Shown here piece by piece: positions 1-11,500 of a stretch of DNA of 64,000 nucleotides; within the stretch, counting starts at the first letter, position 1, and each line of letters begins with the position of its first letter. The DNA comes from Alnus glutinosa (Eukaryota > Streptophyta > Magnoliopsida > Fagales > Betulaceae): positions 43,202,654 to 43,266,653 of the forward strand of contig NC_084886.1 of the NCBI RefSeq assembly GCF_958979055.1. The letters run 5' to 3'. Position numbers and translations under genes: made by a program. The notes under the pieces were generated by a model. It was not told the origin of the DNA and searched no databases. It saw only the letters and a program-made list of their open reading frames with translations.

Positions 1-630
1 GAGGAGTAAAGCAACGTCAACCACACTGGTTGATGTGCAAGGCAGCATCAACCTCGGCAAGGGGTGGCCACTGTGTGGGAGGGGAGGCCACCATATCAAA
101 ACCGGCACCGGCCCATCCAACCTATAGACACCCAAAGAAGAAGGAAGATGCTGAAAGGGAACTGATAGCATAACCGGCAAATTCTGGGGGAAGCACCTCG
201 CTACCGACGGTAACACCGGCCTTGGCGGGAACAACAAATTGCCTCCAGCGTCATCAAATTGACGTTTAGTATAGGTTTAATGTTGATTTGGAGCTAAATG
301 TCATTTCAGTCATTCAACTTCGAATTGCATGCAAGATACTTACCGTAATCATTATTGTTTGTTGTATGTGGTGTAATTTTATATACCTGTACATATAGAT
401 ATAAATTGCAGTTATTATTGTGCCTGCAGTGTGCTTGCATCCTTTTCTGAATTTTCCCTGCCAAACTGTCTATATCATGTTGCATTCCATAGAAAACTCA
501 GTCCTTTGTAGGTGTGAGATTCTTAAGAGTAATTCTACTCTTACAAATTATGTGTGCATTACACTGGTTTTTGTATATTTTACTTATTTTATGCTTTTCT
601 TTGACTAGCTACCTCTTATTGTTAGTACAG
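1..630. other. Upstream intron sequence of SAC9, no exon recognised
   Basis: This stretch precedes the first recognisable SAC9 exon and is inferred to be intron. Positions 1-250 are distinctly GC-richer than the rest and look like part of an inserted element, but I could not match it to a family on either strand. From about 250 the base composition becomes the AT/T-rich type usual for plant introns, ending in the acceptor at 630. Confidence 0.4.
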
Positions 631-3600
631 GTACAGATTTATGCTAGCAATAAAATACACAAGGAAGAAAGGTCATGCATGGGAAAATGGGATGTCCAAT
701 CCCTGATCATGTCTTCTTCAGAGTTTTATGGACCAGAAAAGTTGGGTACAGAGGATAAAGTACCTAGACACGTGAAATTTGCCTTTAGGAATCCCATTCG
801 GTGCCGCATCATTTGGATAACACTACGTCTTCAGCGACCCGGTTCAAGTTCTGTTAATTTTGAGAAAGACTTCAATCTTTTGTCTTTAGATGAAAACCCC
901 TTCGCACAAGTAAATCGACGTGCCTCTTTTGGAGGATCAGTTGGGAGTGACCCTTGTCTGCATGCCAAAAGGATTCTTGTAGTTGGAAGCCCGGTAAAAA
1001 AAGAGACGGGGCTTACATCAGCACAAGGCCCTGACCAGATGAATTTTAAAAGCTGGTTAGAGAGAGCTCCACAATCAAATAGATTCAAGGTAAAACTAAT
1101 GCTTCTGTGCTTTTTCCTCTCATTATTTCAGCTCATTATTGAACTATGTCCATATGCATTGCCACTGAAACCCTCTTTTATGCTTCTAGGTTCCAATTGA
1201 GACTGAGAGGTTAATGGACAATGACCTTGTCTTAGAACAGTATCTATCTCCTGCTTCACCGTTGCTTGCTGGATTTCGTCTAGATGCTTTTACCGCGATA
1301 AAGCCTCGGGTTACCCATTCACCCTCTTCAGATATACATAGCAAGGAAACATCAGTGAAATTCTTGGAAGACAGACACGTCTCTCCAGCTGTGTTGTATA
1401 TACAAGTGTCTTATCTCCAGGTATTTACTGTCCTGCCTTTTCAGGTTGCTGTTAGATTAGCCTGGAAATCCTGTCTAGCTCATTTGCCTTGCACAGTGGA
1501 TGTGAACATGTAGTTCTACATTCCTCTCAAAATGTTTTCTTTCATTGCTCATATATTAGCCACTTTCATATACTTGGTCAGCCCCTTAGTTTCTTTGACC
1601 AATGACTAGTTGCTCTTTCAGCATGCAATTTATTAAATCTTGACAAAAGGCCTCTCTCTCATGAACATAATGCCAAAAACCACTACTTCAAGAAATCTTG
1701 GTTGAACAAAAGTAAATCACGGACCCCTAACCTTCTTTTCAAGATAAGGGAACACACCTTAGACCAGCTAACCAAATGGAATTTAAACTCTTCATCAATA
1801 CCACCTCACCAAAAATACTGCTGCAACTTCTCTATGCAGTTGGCAATACCAACGGGAGGGAAAAGAGAGACATGAAGTAGGCAGATTAGATAAGGTACTT
1901 TTAATCAAGGTCACCCTCCCACCTTTTGACAAATACATAATTTTTCATCAAGCCAAACAACGCCATATATTCTCAATAATACCATCCCATATAGATTTGG
2001 CCTTAAAACAAGGCTCCCAACAGAAGGCCTAGATATTTTATAGGTAGAGACAACCCAAAGTACTAGCCAGACCTTCCACATTATTAACATTGCCAATGGG
2101 GACCAACTCTGATTTAGCCAGATTAATCCTCAAACTTGAGACCGTTTAAAAGCATAAGAACAGACAATGCAAATTATGAAGATTATCTAGATTTGCTCCG
2201 CAAAAAATCAAAGCATCGTTGCAAACAAAAAGTGGAAAATGTTGAGGTCACCAACATTCTTAGAGCCTACCAAAAAGCCTAGTAAGAGAGCCACGTTCAC
2301 CTTGTAGAAATCATTCTACTTAACACCTCCATAACAATAATGAATAGTAAGAGGGACAAAGGGTCTCCATGTCTCAAACCACATGAGTTACTAAAAAAGC
2401 CCGTTGGATAGCCGTTCACTAAAACAGAAAAGCGCACCAAAGAAATACAATGTGATGTCCAACTACACCATTTCTCCTCAAATCAACATTTCCTCAACAT
2501 ATGTAGCAAAAAATCCCAATTAACACAATCATAAGCCTTTCCAATACCCAACTTGCATAGCACATGTGGATTTCTGCATCTAATCCTGCTATCAAGGCAC
2601 TCATTGGCAATGAGAACATAGTCTAAAATTTGCATACCCCTGATTAAAGCGTTTTGAAGCTTGGAAATGATCCCTCCACTACCATTTTCAACCTTTGGCG
2701 AGGACTTTGGCAACAATTTTCTAAATTCCACCCACTGAGGATTTGGAAAAGACAAAATTAGAAACTCAAGGAGCAATTTGACAAAGACAAAATATTCAGG
2801 GAGTGAATCAACAAATTTTTTTTTGGGTAAATTACACTTTACCCCAAACTACACACCTCATTTTCACTTGCACCCTAAACTCTAACTCACTACAACTCGC
2901 TCCTACAAACTTCCATTTTATTCCAAGTAGCACCCTAATTTGGCCGTTAAATGTGGATATAAGACGTTGCACATGCTTGGCACATGACACCGAGTCGTTT
3001 GCGCTTCCAAAATTGGCCCTAGATTGGGTGTGTCAAATGACAGAATTGTCATCGCGAAAACTCTGGAGTTTTAAAATATATTGTTTACCAAACTACCCCA
3101 TTTAGGATGTAGCAAATTAGAACCTCCTAGATTGAAAAAAATGCATAAGCTCAACACCCCTATAACTTTGAACCCATAAAAACCATCGCCTCAATTCTGC
3201 ATAAGACATCAAAGGCACTACCATAGGTGAAACAACCCAAACCGGAAACACATCCCTTGGCCAAACATATCTACATACGGCCACCCCATGAGAAGATAGG
3301 GGGTGGCTTGGGTGGTTGCAAAGAAAATAGTGGGTGGTCGCGTGACCACTCCCAGGTGAAACAGTGAGTGGCTGCACAGCCACCCCAAGAGAAGACAAGG
3401 GTTGCTGCACAACCACCCCAAGAGAAGAGAGGGGTGGCCCCAAGAGAAAATAGTTGGCGGCCGTGCGGTCACCCCAAGAGAAGACAAAGGTGGTTGCGCG
3501 GTCACCCCAAGAGAAACAATGGGTGGCTGCATCGTCACCTCCTATCTTCTCCTGAGGTGGCCACACGACCATCCAAAGAGAAGACATTGGGTGGCCACAA

Positions 3601-5538
3601 CAGCCCTCAAGAGAAAATAGTGGGTGGCCATGTGGCCACTACTTGTCTTCTCCTAGGGTGGTCGCGCGATTACCCTCAAGAGAAACAATGGCGGCCACCC
3701 TAAGAGAAGACAGGGTTAGCTGTGCAGCCGTACTGGGAGAAGAGGGGTGGCCACAGCCACCCCGTAACATTTCTCCTCTCTCATGGCCTTACGCGTTGTC
3801 GCATCTAGATCTTTTTTTATTTTTATAAGTAAGAAACCAATCTCATTAAAAAAGCGTAAGGCGTTTCTTAGTACACTAGAAGTATACAAAGGAATCACCT
3901 AATTAGAAAGAGAAAAGCGAGCGAGAAAGTCATCAAAATTAAGTGACTAAAGGTGTACATAAGCCGTAGTCCAAAAGTACAATGTAAGGTAGAATGAGGA
4001 TTAAATCTCTTCCAAGGTACTTTCCAAATCCTCAAAGCTCCTATTATTTCTTTCCCTCCTTAGCCTTCCAGAGGACCACCAACAAGCAAGTCAATAACCC
4101 GTCTGGGCATAACCCAAGACATCCCGAAACGATTGAAGAGAGTACTCCACAAAGCGGAAGCCACATCGTAGTGGAGAAGAAGATGGTCCACAAACTCTCC
4201 AGTCTTCTTACACATAAAGCATCTATTTATCACGATAACATGCTGCTTCCTAAGGTTATCTAGGTAAGGATCTTGCCAAGAGCCGCAGACCATGCAAAAA
4301 ATACAACCCTTGAAGGAGCTTGAGTGCGCCAAACACTTTTCTAGGGAAAGCGACTACCCCCAGAGCAAGCTAAGGAGTAAAAGGACTTAACCTTGAACAA
4401 ACATTTTTTGGAGGAGACCCACCACATCTTATCTTCACTACCTCTGCCCACATGGTCACCAAAACACCGCTGCTCAGGCACATCTTTTACCCCAATTATA
4501 TGAACAATTTGTATTATTGCCTTGTCCAGTCCATAATCAGGTCAAATAAATCTTTGAGTCGAACCGACATGCCACCCAGGAGCCTTAACGGTTCTTTCTA
4601 ATCAACGTATTCCTTGTCAAGGGCGGTCGCATTCCGAGCCGAGCCAACAAAGGCTCATTTGTCTTCTCCTTGGGGGAGGGACAAAGTGTAATTCACTTTT
4701 TTTCTTTTTGTTTTGTTTCTTTGTGTTGAAAAATTGTTTTCAGTAGTACATGCAAATACTTTTCATATATATATATATATTATTTTTTTCGGTTCAAAAA
4801 CACTTTTCAAACATATTTATCCAAACTAGTTTTCAGATGTAGATCCCACCTAATACTTTTTAGTTGTCAAATGTTGAAATGCCTTTTCAAAACACAAAAT
4901 GTAAAACACTTTTAGAAAACTTATCCAAACACATGTTGTGGGATGGATTTGCTAGTTTACTAAGCCGGTGGAACTTGCCCTGGTGCATTGGGGGGACTTC
5001 AACGCTTCTCACTTTTCTAAGTGAGGGATCAGGTGAAGCCCACTTCAGTCTTAGCTATGGTGGAGTTTTCAGATTTCATTTTTGAGTAAGAGCTTATGGC
5101 TATTCGTCTTGTAGGGGTTTTTTTACGTTGTCAAACAATAGAGATCCGCCCTATTGGTCTAGAATTGATAGATTTCTTGTTTTCCCTTAATAGGAAGCCC
5201 AATTTCTTGACTTGACCCATAAGAAGTTGGCTAGATTGTGCTCGGATCATTTTCCTATCCTATTTGACTGCGGTGGCCTTCATGGAGGTAGAAGGTATTT
5301 TAAGTTTGAGAATATGTGGTTAAAATTAAGGGTTAAATACGTTTTTGGTACCTGTGGTTTGAGAACTTTATTTTTTGGTATTTGAGTTTCAATTCGATCA
5401 CAGATGGTATATGGATTTTAGGAAAAAACGGGCTTGGTACCTTCGTCTATTTTTCCGTTCAAAATTTAACAGATTGCCACATCAGCACTACTTAACACCC
5501 CTAATATCGTGATGTCACGGCCACATACTTTTCTTGTC

Positions 5539-5570
<32 letters not shown>

Positions 5571-8500
5571 TGAAAAAAAGGAAGATGAGGCCGGTGTGAA
5601 CGCTGGCCAAGTTGGGGCCGGCGACGTTCTCAGAGGCACTGGTGTCCTTTGATGCCGGCCTCCATGACACTTTTTATGCTTATGTTGTGTAGTAAATTGG
5701 GGGTTCTCGAGTGTTTGGACCAAAAGGGTTTTGAAATTTGTTGGTTTGAGTCAATCTGAGAAGTGGGGTTTTGAGGTATAGAGCTTGAGATTTGTTGCTT
5801 GCAAGTGAATTGCATGACGAGTGGACATAACATTACAAATGGGTTTGGAAAAACCTGTCTGGCTCTAGCCAATGTGAGTAATTGAAAAAGGGAGTTTTCG
5901 GTTGTTTCGGGTGATTTGGGGCTTAAATCTGTAGATGGGTATGGTAAAAATATGGCTGGTGAAGATGGGGATTCAAAGTTTGCAAAGCAAGTGTTTAGGA
6001 GTTGGGAATTTAGCCAAAGAGGAATGTAAAACCTAGTTTGGAGTAGATGATAGTGAAAAGGAGTAGTCTTCTATTCGTAGTAATATTGGTACTTCATGGG
6101 AGAATATTACATCCGTTGTTGCGAACTTACTTGATGCAAGTAAGGAGGCATCAACTTTGTTTGACGACAGTGTCCAACTTGTTAAAGGTGACACAGTACA
6201 GCAAAGTGTTGTGGAGGTTGGTGATGCAACATGGGATAGTTGCATGTCTAATGTTTCGTCTGATCCGTGACCATGAACTTGTGGTCCGAGATCCAGATCA
6301 AAAAGATGGAGGCTGGCGTCAGAGGACACCGGTGTCCAAGGCCGGCGTTCTCCGAGGACTCCGGCCTCATCTTCCTTTTTTTCATTTTTTTTAAAGCTTT
6401 TTTTTTTAATTAAAAAAAATAAAAAAAAATAAAGATATATATATATATACACACACGTGGCAGTGACATGGCGAATAGGGACAGGTGTCGCGATATTAGG
6501 GGTGTTAAATGGCGTTGATGTGACTGTCCGTTAAATTTTGGACGGAAAAATAGACAGAGGTACTAAATCTGTCTTTTCCCAAAACTCGGGTACCATCTAC
6601 GATGTGAAATAAAACTGAGGTACCAAAAAATAAAATTTCCAAACCTCAGGTACCAAAAACGTATTTAACCCTAAAATTAAAAGGTTTTGTAGATAGGGTG
6701 AAACAATGGTGGGCTTCTCATCACTTTCAGGGTTCTCCAAGCTCTATTTTTGGTCGCAAACTTAAGGCTTTGAAAGTTAATCTAAAAGTCTAGAATGAGG
6801 AGGTTTTTGGCAATGTAGAGAGAAAGAAAAAGCTTCTTTTGAAGGATTTATGGGTCCATGAGGATTTGGAAGAAGGGAGAGTATTAAGTGAGGATGAGAA
6901 ATTGAGGAAGGCTACAATGATTAATGACTTTCAAAGGACAACTCTTTTGGAGGAGGTAAGTTGGTAAATTAAGGGTGTTGTGGTTAACGAAGGGTGATAA
7001 TTGCACTAAGTTCTTCCATCAAGTGGCCAATTTGAATACGAGGAATAACTCCATTGAACAGTTGGTGGTTAATGGTACGGTCTTTTCGGATCAGTTTGAG
7101 ATTAGAGATTACATTGTGTAGTTCTACGATAGCCTGTTTACCCAACGGTTTAGTTGGCGGCCTAAGTTGGATGGCCTTTCTTTTGATTCCATTGGGGTAG
7201 AGGAGGCCCTTAATAATGATAAAGTCTCGGGCCCTGATGGTTTTACAAAGGCGTTTTTTCAAACTTTTTGGGATGTTCTTGAAGTAGATATCAAGATGTA
7301 TTCCATGATTTTCATAATAAAGGTATGTTTGAAAAAATGTTTCAATGCCACTTTCATCACTCTTATTCCAAAGAAACCTGAGGTCATCGATATTAAAAAC
7401 TTTCAGCCTATTAGCTTAGCAGGTGAAGTTTACAAAATTGTTGTCAAAGTTCTAGTTATCAGGCTGAAAATGGTAGTGGAGAAGATCAATTCCAAGCCTC
7501 AATGCTTTCATCAAGGGTAAGTAGATTCTAGACTTTGTTCTCATTGCCAATGAGTGCCTTGATGGTAGGATTATATCTTGGGAGCTAGTTGTGCTATTAT
7601 GCAATCTAGATATCAAAAAAAGCTTATGATCATGTCAATTGGGAATTTTTGTTGTATATGTTGAGGAGATGTAGTTTTGGGTAGAAATGGTGTAATTGGA
7701 TAGCGCATTGCATTTTTCAGTGCACTTTTCTATATTGGTGAACGGTACTTTGAAGGGTCTTTTTTCAATAGTTTATGTGGCTTGAGACATGGAGACCATT
7801 TTTCTCCCTTGATGTTCGTTATTGTTATGGAAGAGCCAAGTTAATGGTTTCTGCTCTAGTGAACGGGCGTTTCTTATCAGGTTTTTCGATGGGGTCTAGG
7901 ATTGATGATACCTTTAACATCTCTGACCTTTTGTTTGCTGATGATACTTTGATTTTTTTTGTGGGGCAAATCTAGATCATCTCTGTAACTTGTGTTGTTT
8001 GTTCTTATGTTCCGAAGCAGTTTCAAGCTTGAGGATTAATTTGGCTAAATCAAAGTTGGTCTCAGGTGGCAATGTAAATAATGTTGAAAAATAGATGACT
8101 TCTAATTTAATCGTGTGTGTGCACAATGTGTAATAAAATAATGTAAAAGTGGAATTTAAATGACACAATTATTTTGTTAACGAAGTAGAAACTCAATTAA
8201 GAGAAAAACCACTCTGGGGCAGCCAAACCCAGAAAATTCACTATTAGAAGACAAAGCTAGTACATAGACAGTAACACTCACATACCCGTTGCAGCGATCA
8301 TATTTAGCACTCTGACACGTAACCCAACATGAACGTCTTCCAACTAAGTCTCCTACTTGAAGGGGTCTTCTATGGATTCCTTTACCTTAGGGCTCCTTCC
8401 TAAGATAGACTTCAATTAACGAGTACAGCAACAACACACAATGGCAACGGCTTGAGAGCTAGCGGATCAACACATTATCTCCCTAAAATATACTCTTTAA

Positions 8501-11500
8501 GCTCTAAAGAATTCAATATTAAATTCTGTAAATAATACATGCCTAGAGGCCTCTATATATAGGCTACAGAAGACCTAAATCGACTCTGATTTGGTTTTCT
8601 CTAGGCGACGTTCGGACGCAAGCTGAGGCCGTCCAGACGGTGAACTGAACAACCTGCTTTCCATAAACGCTGAAATTCTTTCCTGAATAAGGCTGCGTCC
8701 GGACTGTGTTTCCCTAGCGTCTGAACGGTGTTTCCCTAGCGTCCTGACGGTTGCACTTCAGTTGCACGTAATTTCCATAATGAGGACTGGTGTCCGGACG
8801 GTGTTGCCCTGACGTCCGGACGGTTGCAAATTTTCTCCACGTCTTGCCTTATCAAGGATAGCATCTAGACGGTGTAGACCTGTTGTCCGAACAGTTGCAA
8901 TTATCTTTCCATATCTGTGTCTGTGAAGGACCTTTTACTTGTCGAACACTAATTGGCGTCCAGATGGTATTGCCACGTCGTTCGGATGGATACACTTGAA
9001 AGCAGGATTCTTCTCAAACTTTTGAAGGGCATTGGACGTGTTGCTAAAACGTCCGGACGGATGCAAGCTTGAACAGTAGACACTGATGGGCGTTCGGACG
9101 CATGACTGGGGCGTCCGAATGGAAGCTTGGGACCCGATTTCTTCTGACTTGGAAACTGCACATAATCTTATTTGAACTTTGAGAAGCACATTTCTGAAAC
9201 GAAGACTCTGAAATAAATGGTATCCCTGAATATAAGCAACATTATATAAAAGTGATTTTTGTCAAACAGAATGCAGTTAATCACAAACTAACAAATGTTA
9301 AAGATCTGGTTAGCATCTTGGGTTGCAGGTTCTCTTCTTTACCTATGAAATATTTAGGCCTTCCTTTTGGAGCTTTGTTCTAGGTCAAATCTAAGGCATT
9401 TTTGAGAAGATAGAGCGTCGTCTGACTGGATGGAAGAGAATGTATTTGTTAAAGGTTGGGAGGGTTACCTTAAGAACTTTATCCAATCAGCCTACCTACT
9501 TCATGTCTCTTTTTTCTCTCTTGATTGGTATGGCCAGTCGTATAGAGAAGTTGCAACGGGATTTATTGTAGGGTGGCATTGGTGATGAGTTCAATTTCAC
9601 TTGGTTAGCTAGTCTAAGATTTGTGCTCCGGTCTCTAAAGGAGGGTTTGGCGTTCGAAATTTAATTTTGTTCAACCGAGCTCTTTTGGAGGAAGTGGCTT
9701 TTGGCGGTATGTTCATGAGAGAGAGGCCTTGTGGAGGATGGTAGGGGATTATAAATATGGCAGCTCGTGGGGAGGATAGTTTTCAAATGAGGTTCATGGG
9801 CCATATAGGGTGGGGCTATAGAAGAATATCATGAGGGGCTAGGAGAGTTTTTTAGTCACTCTAGATTTCTTCTTGGTGATGACTCTAAAATTAGATTTTG
9901 GCATGACATGTCCAAGGGGTTGGCTTGAGTGGTAAGTCACTTGACCTTGGTGTCTCATGAAGCATCAACCTCAACCCCCTTTGAGTGCAAACAATTCTTT
10001 AGGACCATGCCCGCAGGTAAAAAGCCCGAGCTTTACCTGACTTGTGTTAAGGGGGCGGTTTGCATGGTGTCTTGGGGATCTAGTCGAGGTGAACTCCTTT
10101 TCTTTGGAGGAGTATTTGGCAGAGTAAGGCTCATTTGAGAGTAGTGTTATTTGCTTGGTTGGCTACTTTAGGGAAGATACTCACTATGGATAATCCAAGA
10201 AAGCGTCATGTCATGGTGGTTGATTGGTGCTTTATGTGAAAGAATAGTGGGGAGTTTGTGGGCCACCTTTGACTCTATTGTAAGATGGCTTGTACTCTTT
10301 AGTACACCATCTTTACTTTTGTAGGATTGGCTTAGGTTATGCATAGACGAGTAGCAGGCTTTTTTGCTTGCTGGAAAGGGCAATTTTGTAGGCTTTGGAA
10401 TGCTGAAATGTGGAAGATGGTTCTATCTTACCTCATGTGGTGTATTTGGAGGGAGAGAAATGATCGGAGTTTAAAAGACCACGAACGGACGGTGGAGGAA
10501 TTAAAAGATTTTTTCTTCAAGACTCTTTACCTTTGGACATGTGCCTTTGGTTTAAATTTTTTTCTAGCTTTCATGTGTTTATTGATATTTTTCTTCTTCT
10601 TCTAGCTAGGTATATATCTTGTACATACTTCTTGTGTACTTGGGTTGCACCTTTTATGCTTTTTAATATCAAAACAAATAAAAGAAAATAGGAATCATGC
10701 ACAGATCCATTTAGTTGACCAAGTATTCTGAATATTGGTTTTGCATTATTTCAACCTTTGGATGTTGGATAACTTCTACGATTGCTTTGATTATGATTAT
10801 TCTCGGACTGGATGTTTAAGCTCAAAAAATTGAAGCTTGTTTCTCTGACACATAATTTAATATGAGGGAAATAAAATGGTCTGCCTTAGTTCCCATCCTG
10901 TTGTCACATCCGTCTGTTTTCACAATGCTTTTTGCAACTTTATTACCAGTGGATTGCCTCTTCATCACTTCTACTCTCCCGTTGCTGTCATCTGCACTAT
11001 CTTTAACAATGTCATGCACTTGCTTGGATCGTTGAAATGGGTTTAGGCTCTCATATCATTTTGCAACATAGCGAGGGAGGAGCTTGTGTTTGCTTGTCAA
11101 AGTTTTAGTGTAAAATGGTGTTCTGTTTCTATCGTTATATTATAAGGGTGTTTTTGTAATGATGAAAAGTAGTTCCCTGTAGAGCATATTAAGAGGACAT
11201 TTATGTACGATTTTCCTAGATCTTTTTTAAGTTATGGCCTCAGATCAGACACTGATGACATTTTAAGGATGAAGCATTGCATATGGTGAGACATTCACCT
11301 ATAGGGCAAGAGTGTTTTCATTGGATCATTTTGAGAATCCTGCAAACTGCCAGTAGTCTTTGGAGCATATGGAAATGGAATCACCACCCCTCATTTACAA
11401 GGGGTGGTGAGTAAATGAGTTGTATTTACTTATAAAGATTCTTGGAAACTAGAAGTTTTAAGAATGGGTATGGCTTAGGTCATGTTTAGAAAACTAGTTC

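Larger units (their letters stand above)
4925..10690 (+). mobile_element. Degenerate 5'-truncated LINE retrotransposon, interrupted three times
   Basis: The LINE is in the same orientation as SAC9. Pieces are: endonuclease domain (4925-5329; WNLPWCIGG and later SDHFPI-like residues), reverse transcriptase (6681-8084; [39 protein letters not shown], and FADDTLIFF carrying the catalytic FADD box), and RT C-terminus plus zf-RVT (9294-10600; [26 protein letters not shown]). The 3' end is at about 10690. The continuity of the LINE across 5330-6671 and 8085-9293 defines two later insertions. The 5' end with ORF1 is absent. Many stops and frameshifts show long inactivity. Confidence 0.85.

Noticed and set aside
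514..1200. A 228-residue open frame starting before the SAC9 exon
   Set aside because: Only the part 631-1089 matches SAC9; the leading part and the tail are intron read-through.
3117..3703. Overlapping open frames on both strands rich in Pro, Trp and Gly
   Set aside because: They are translations of the GC-rich minisatellite, open because the repeat unit lacks stops.
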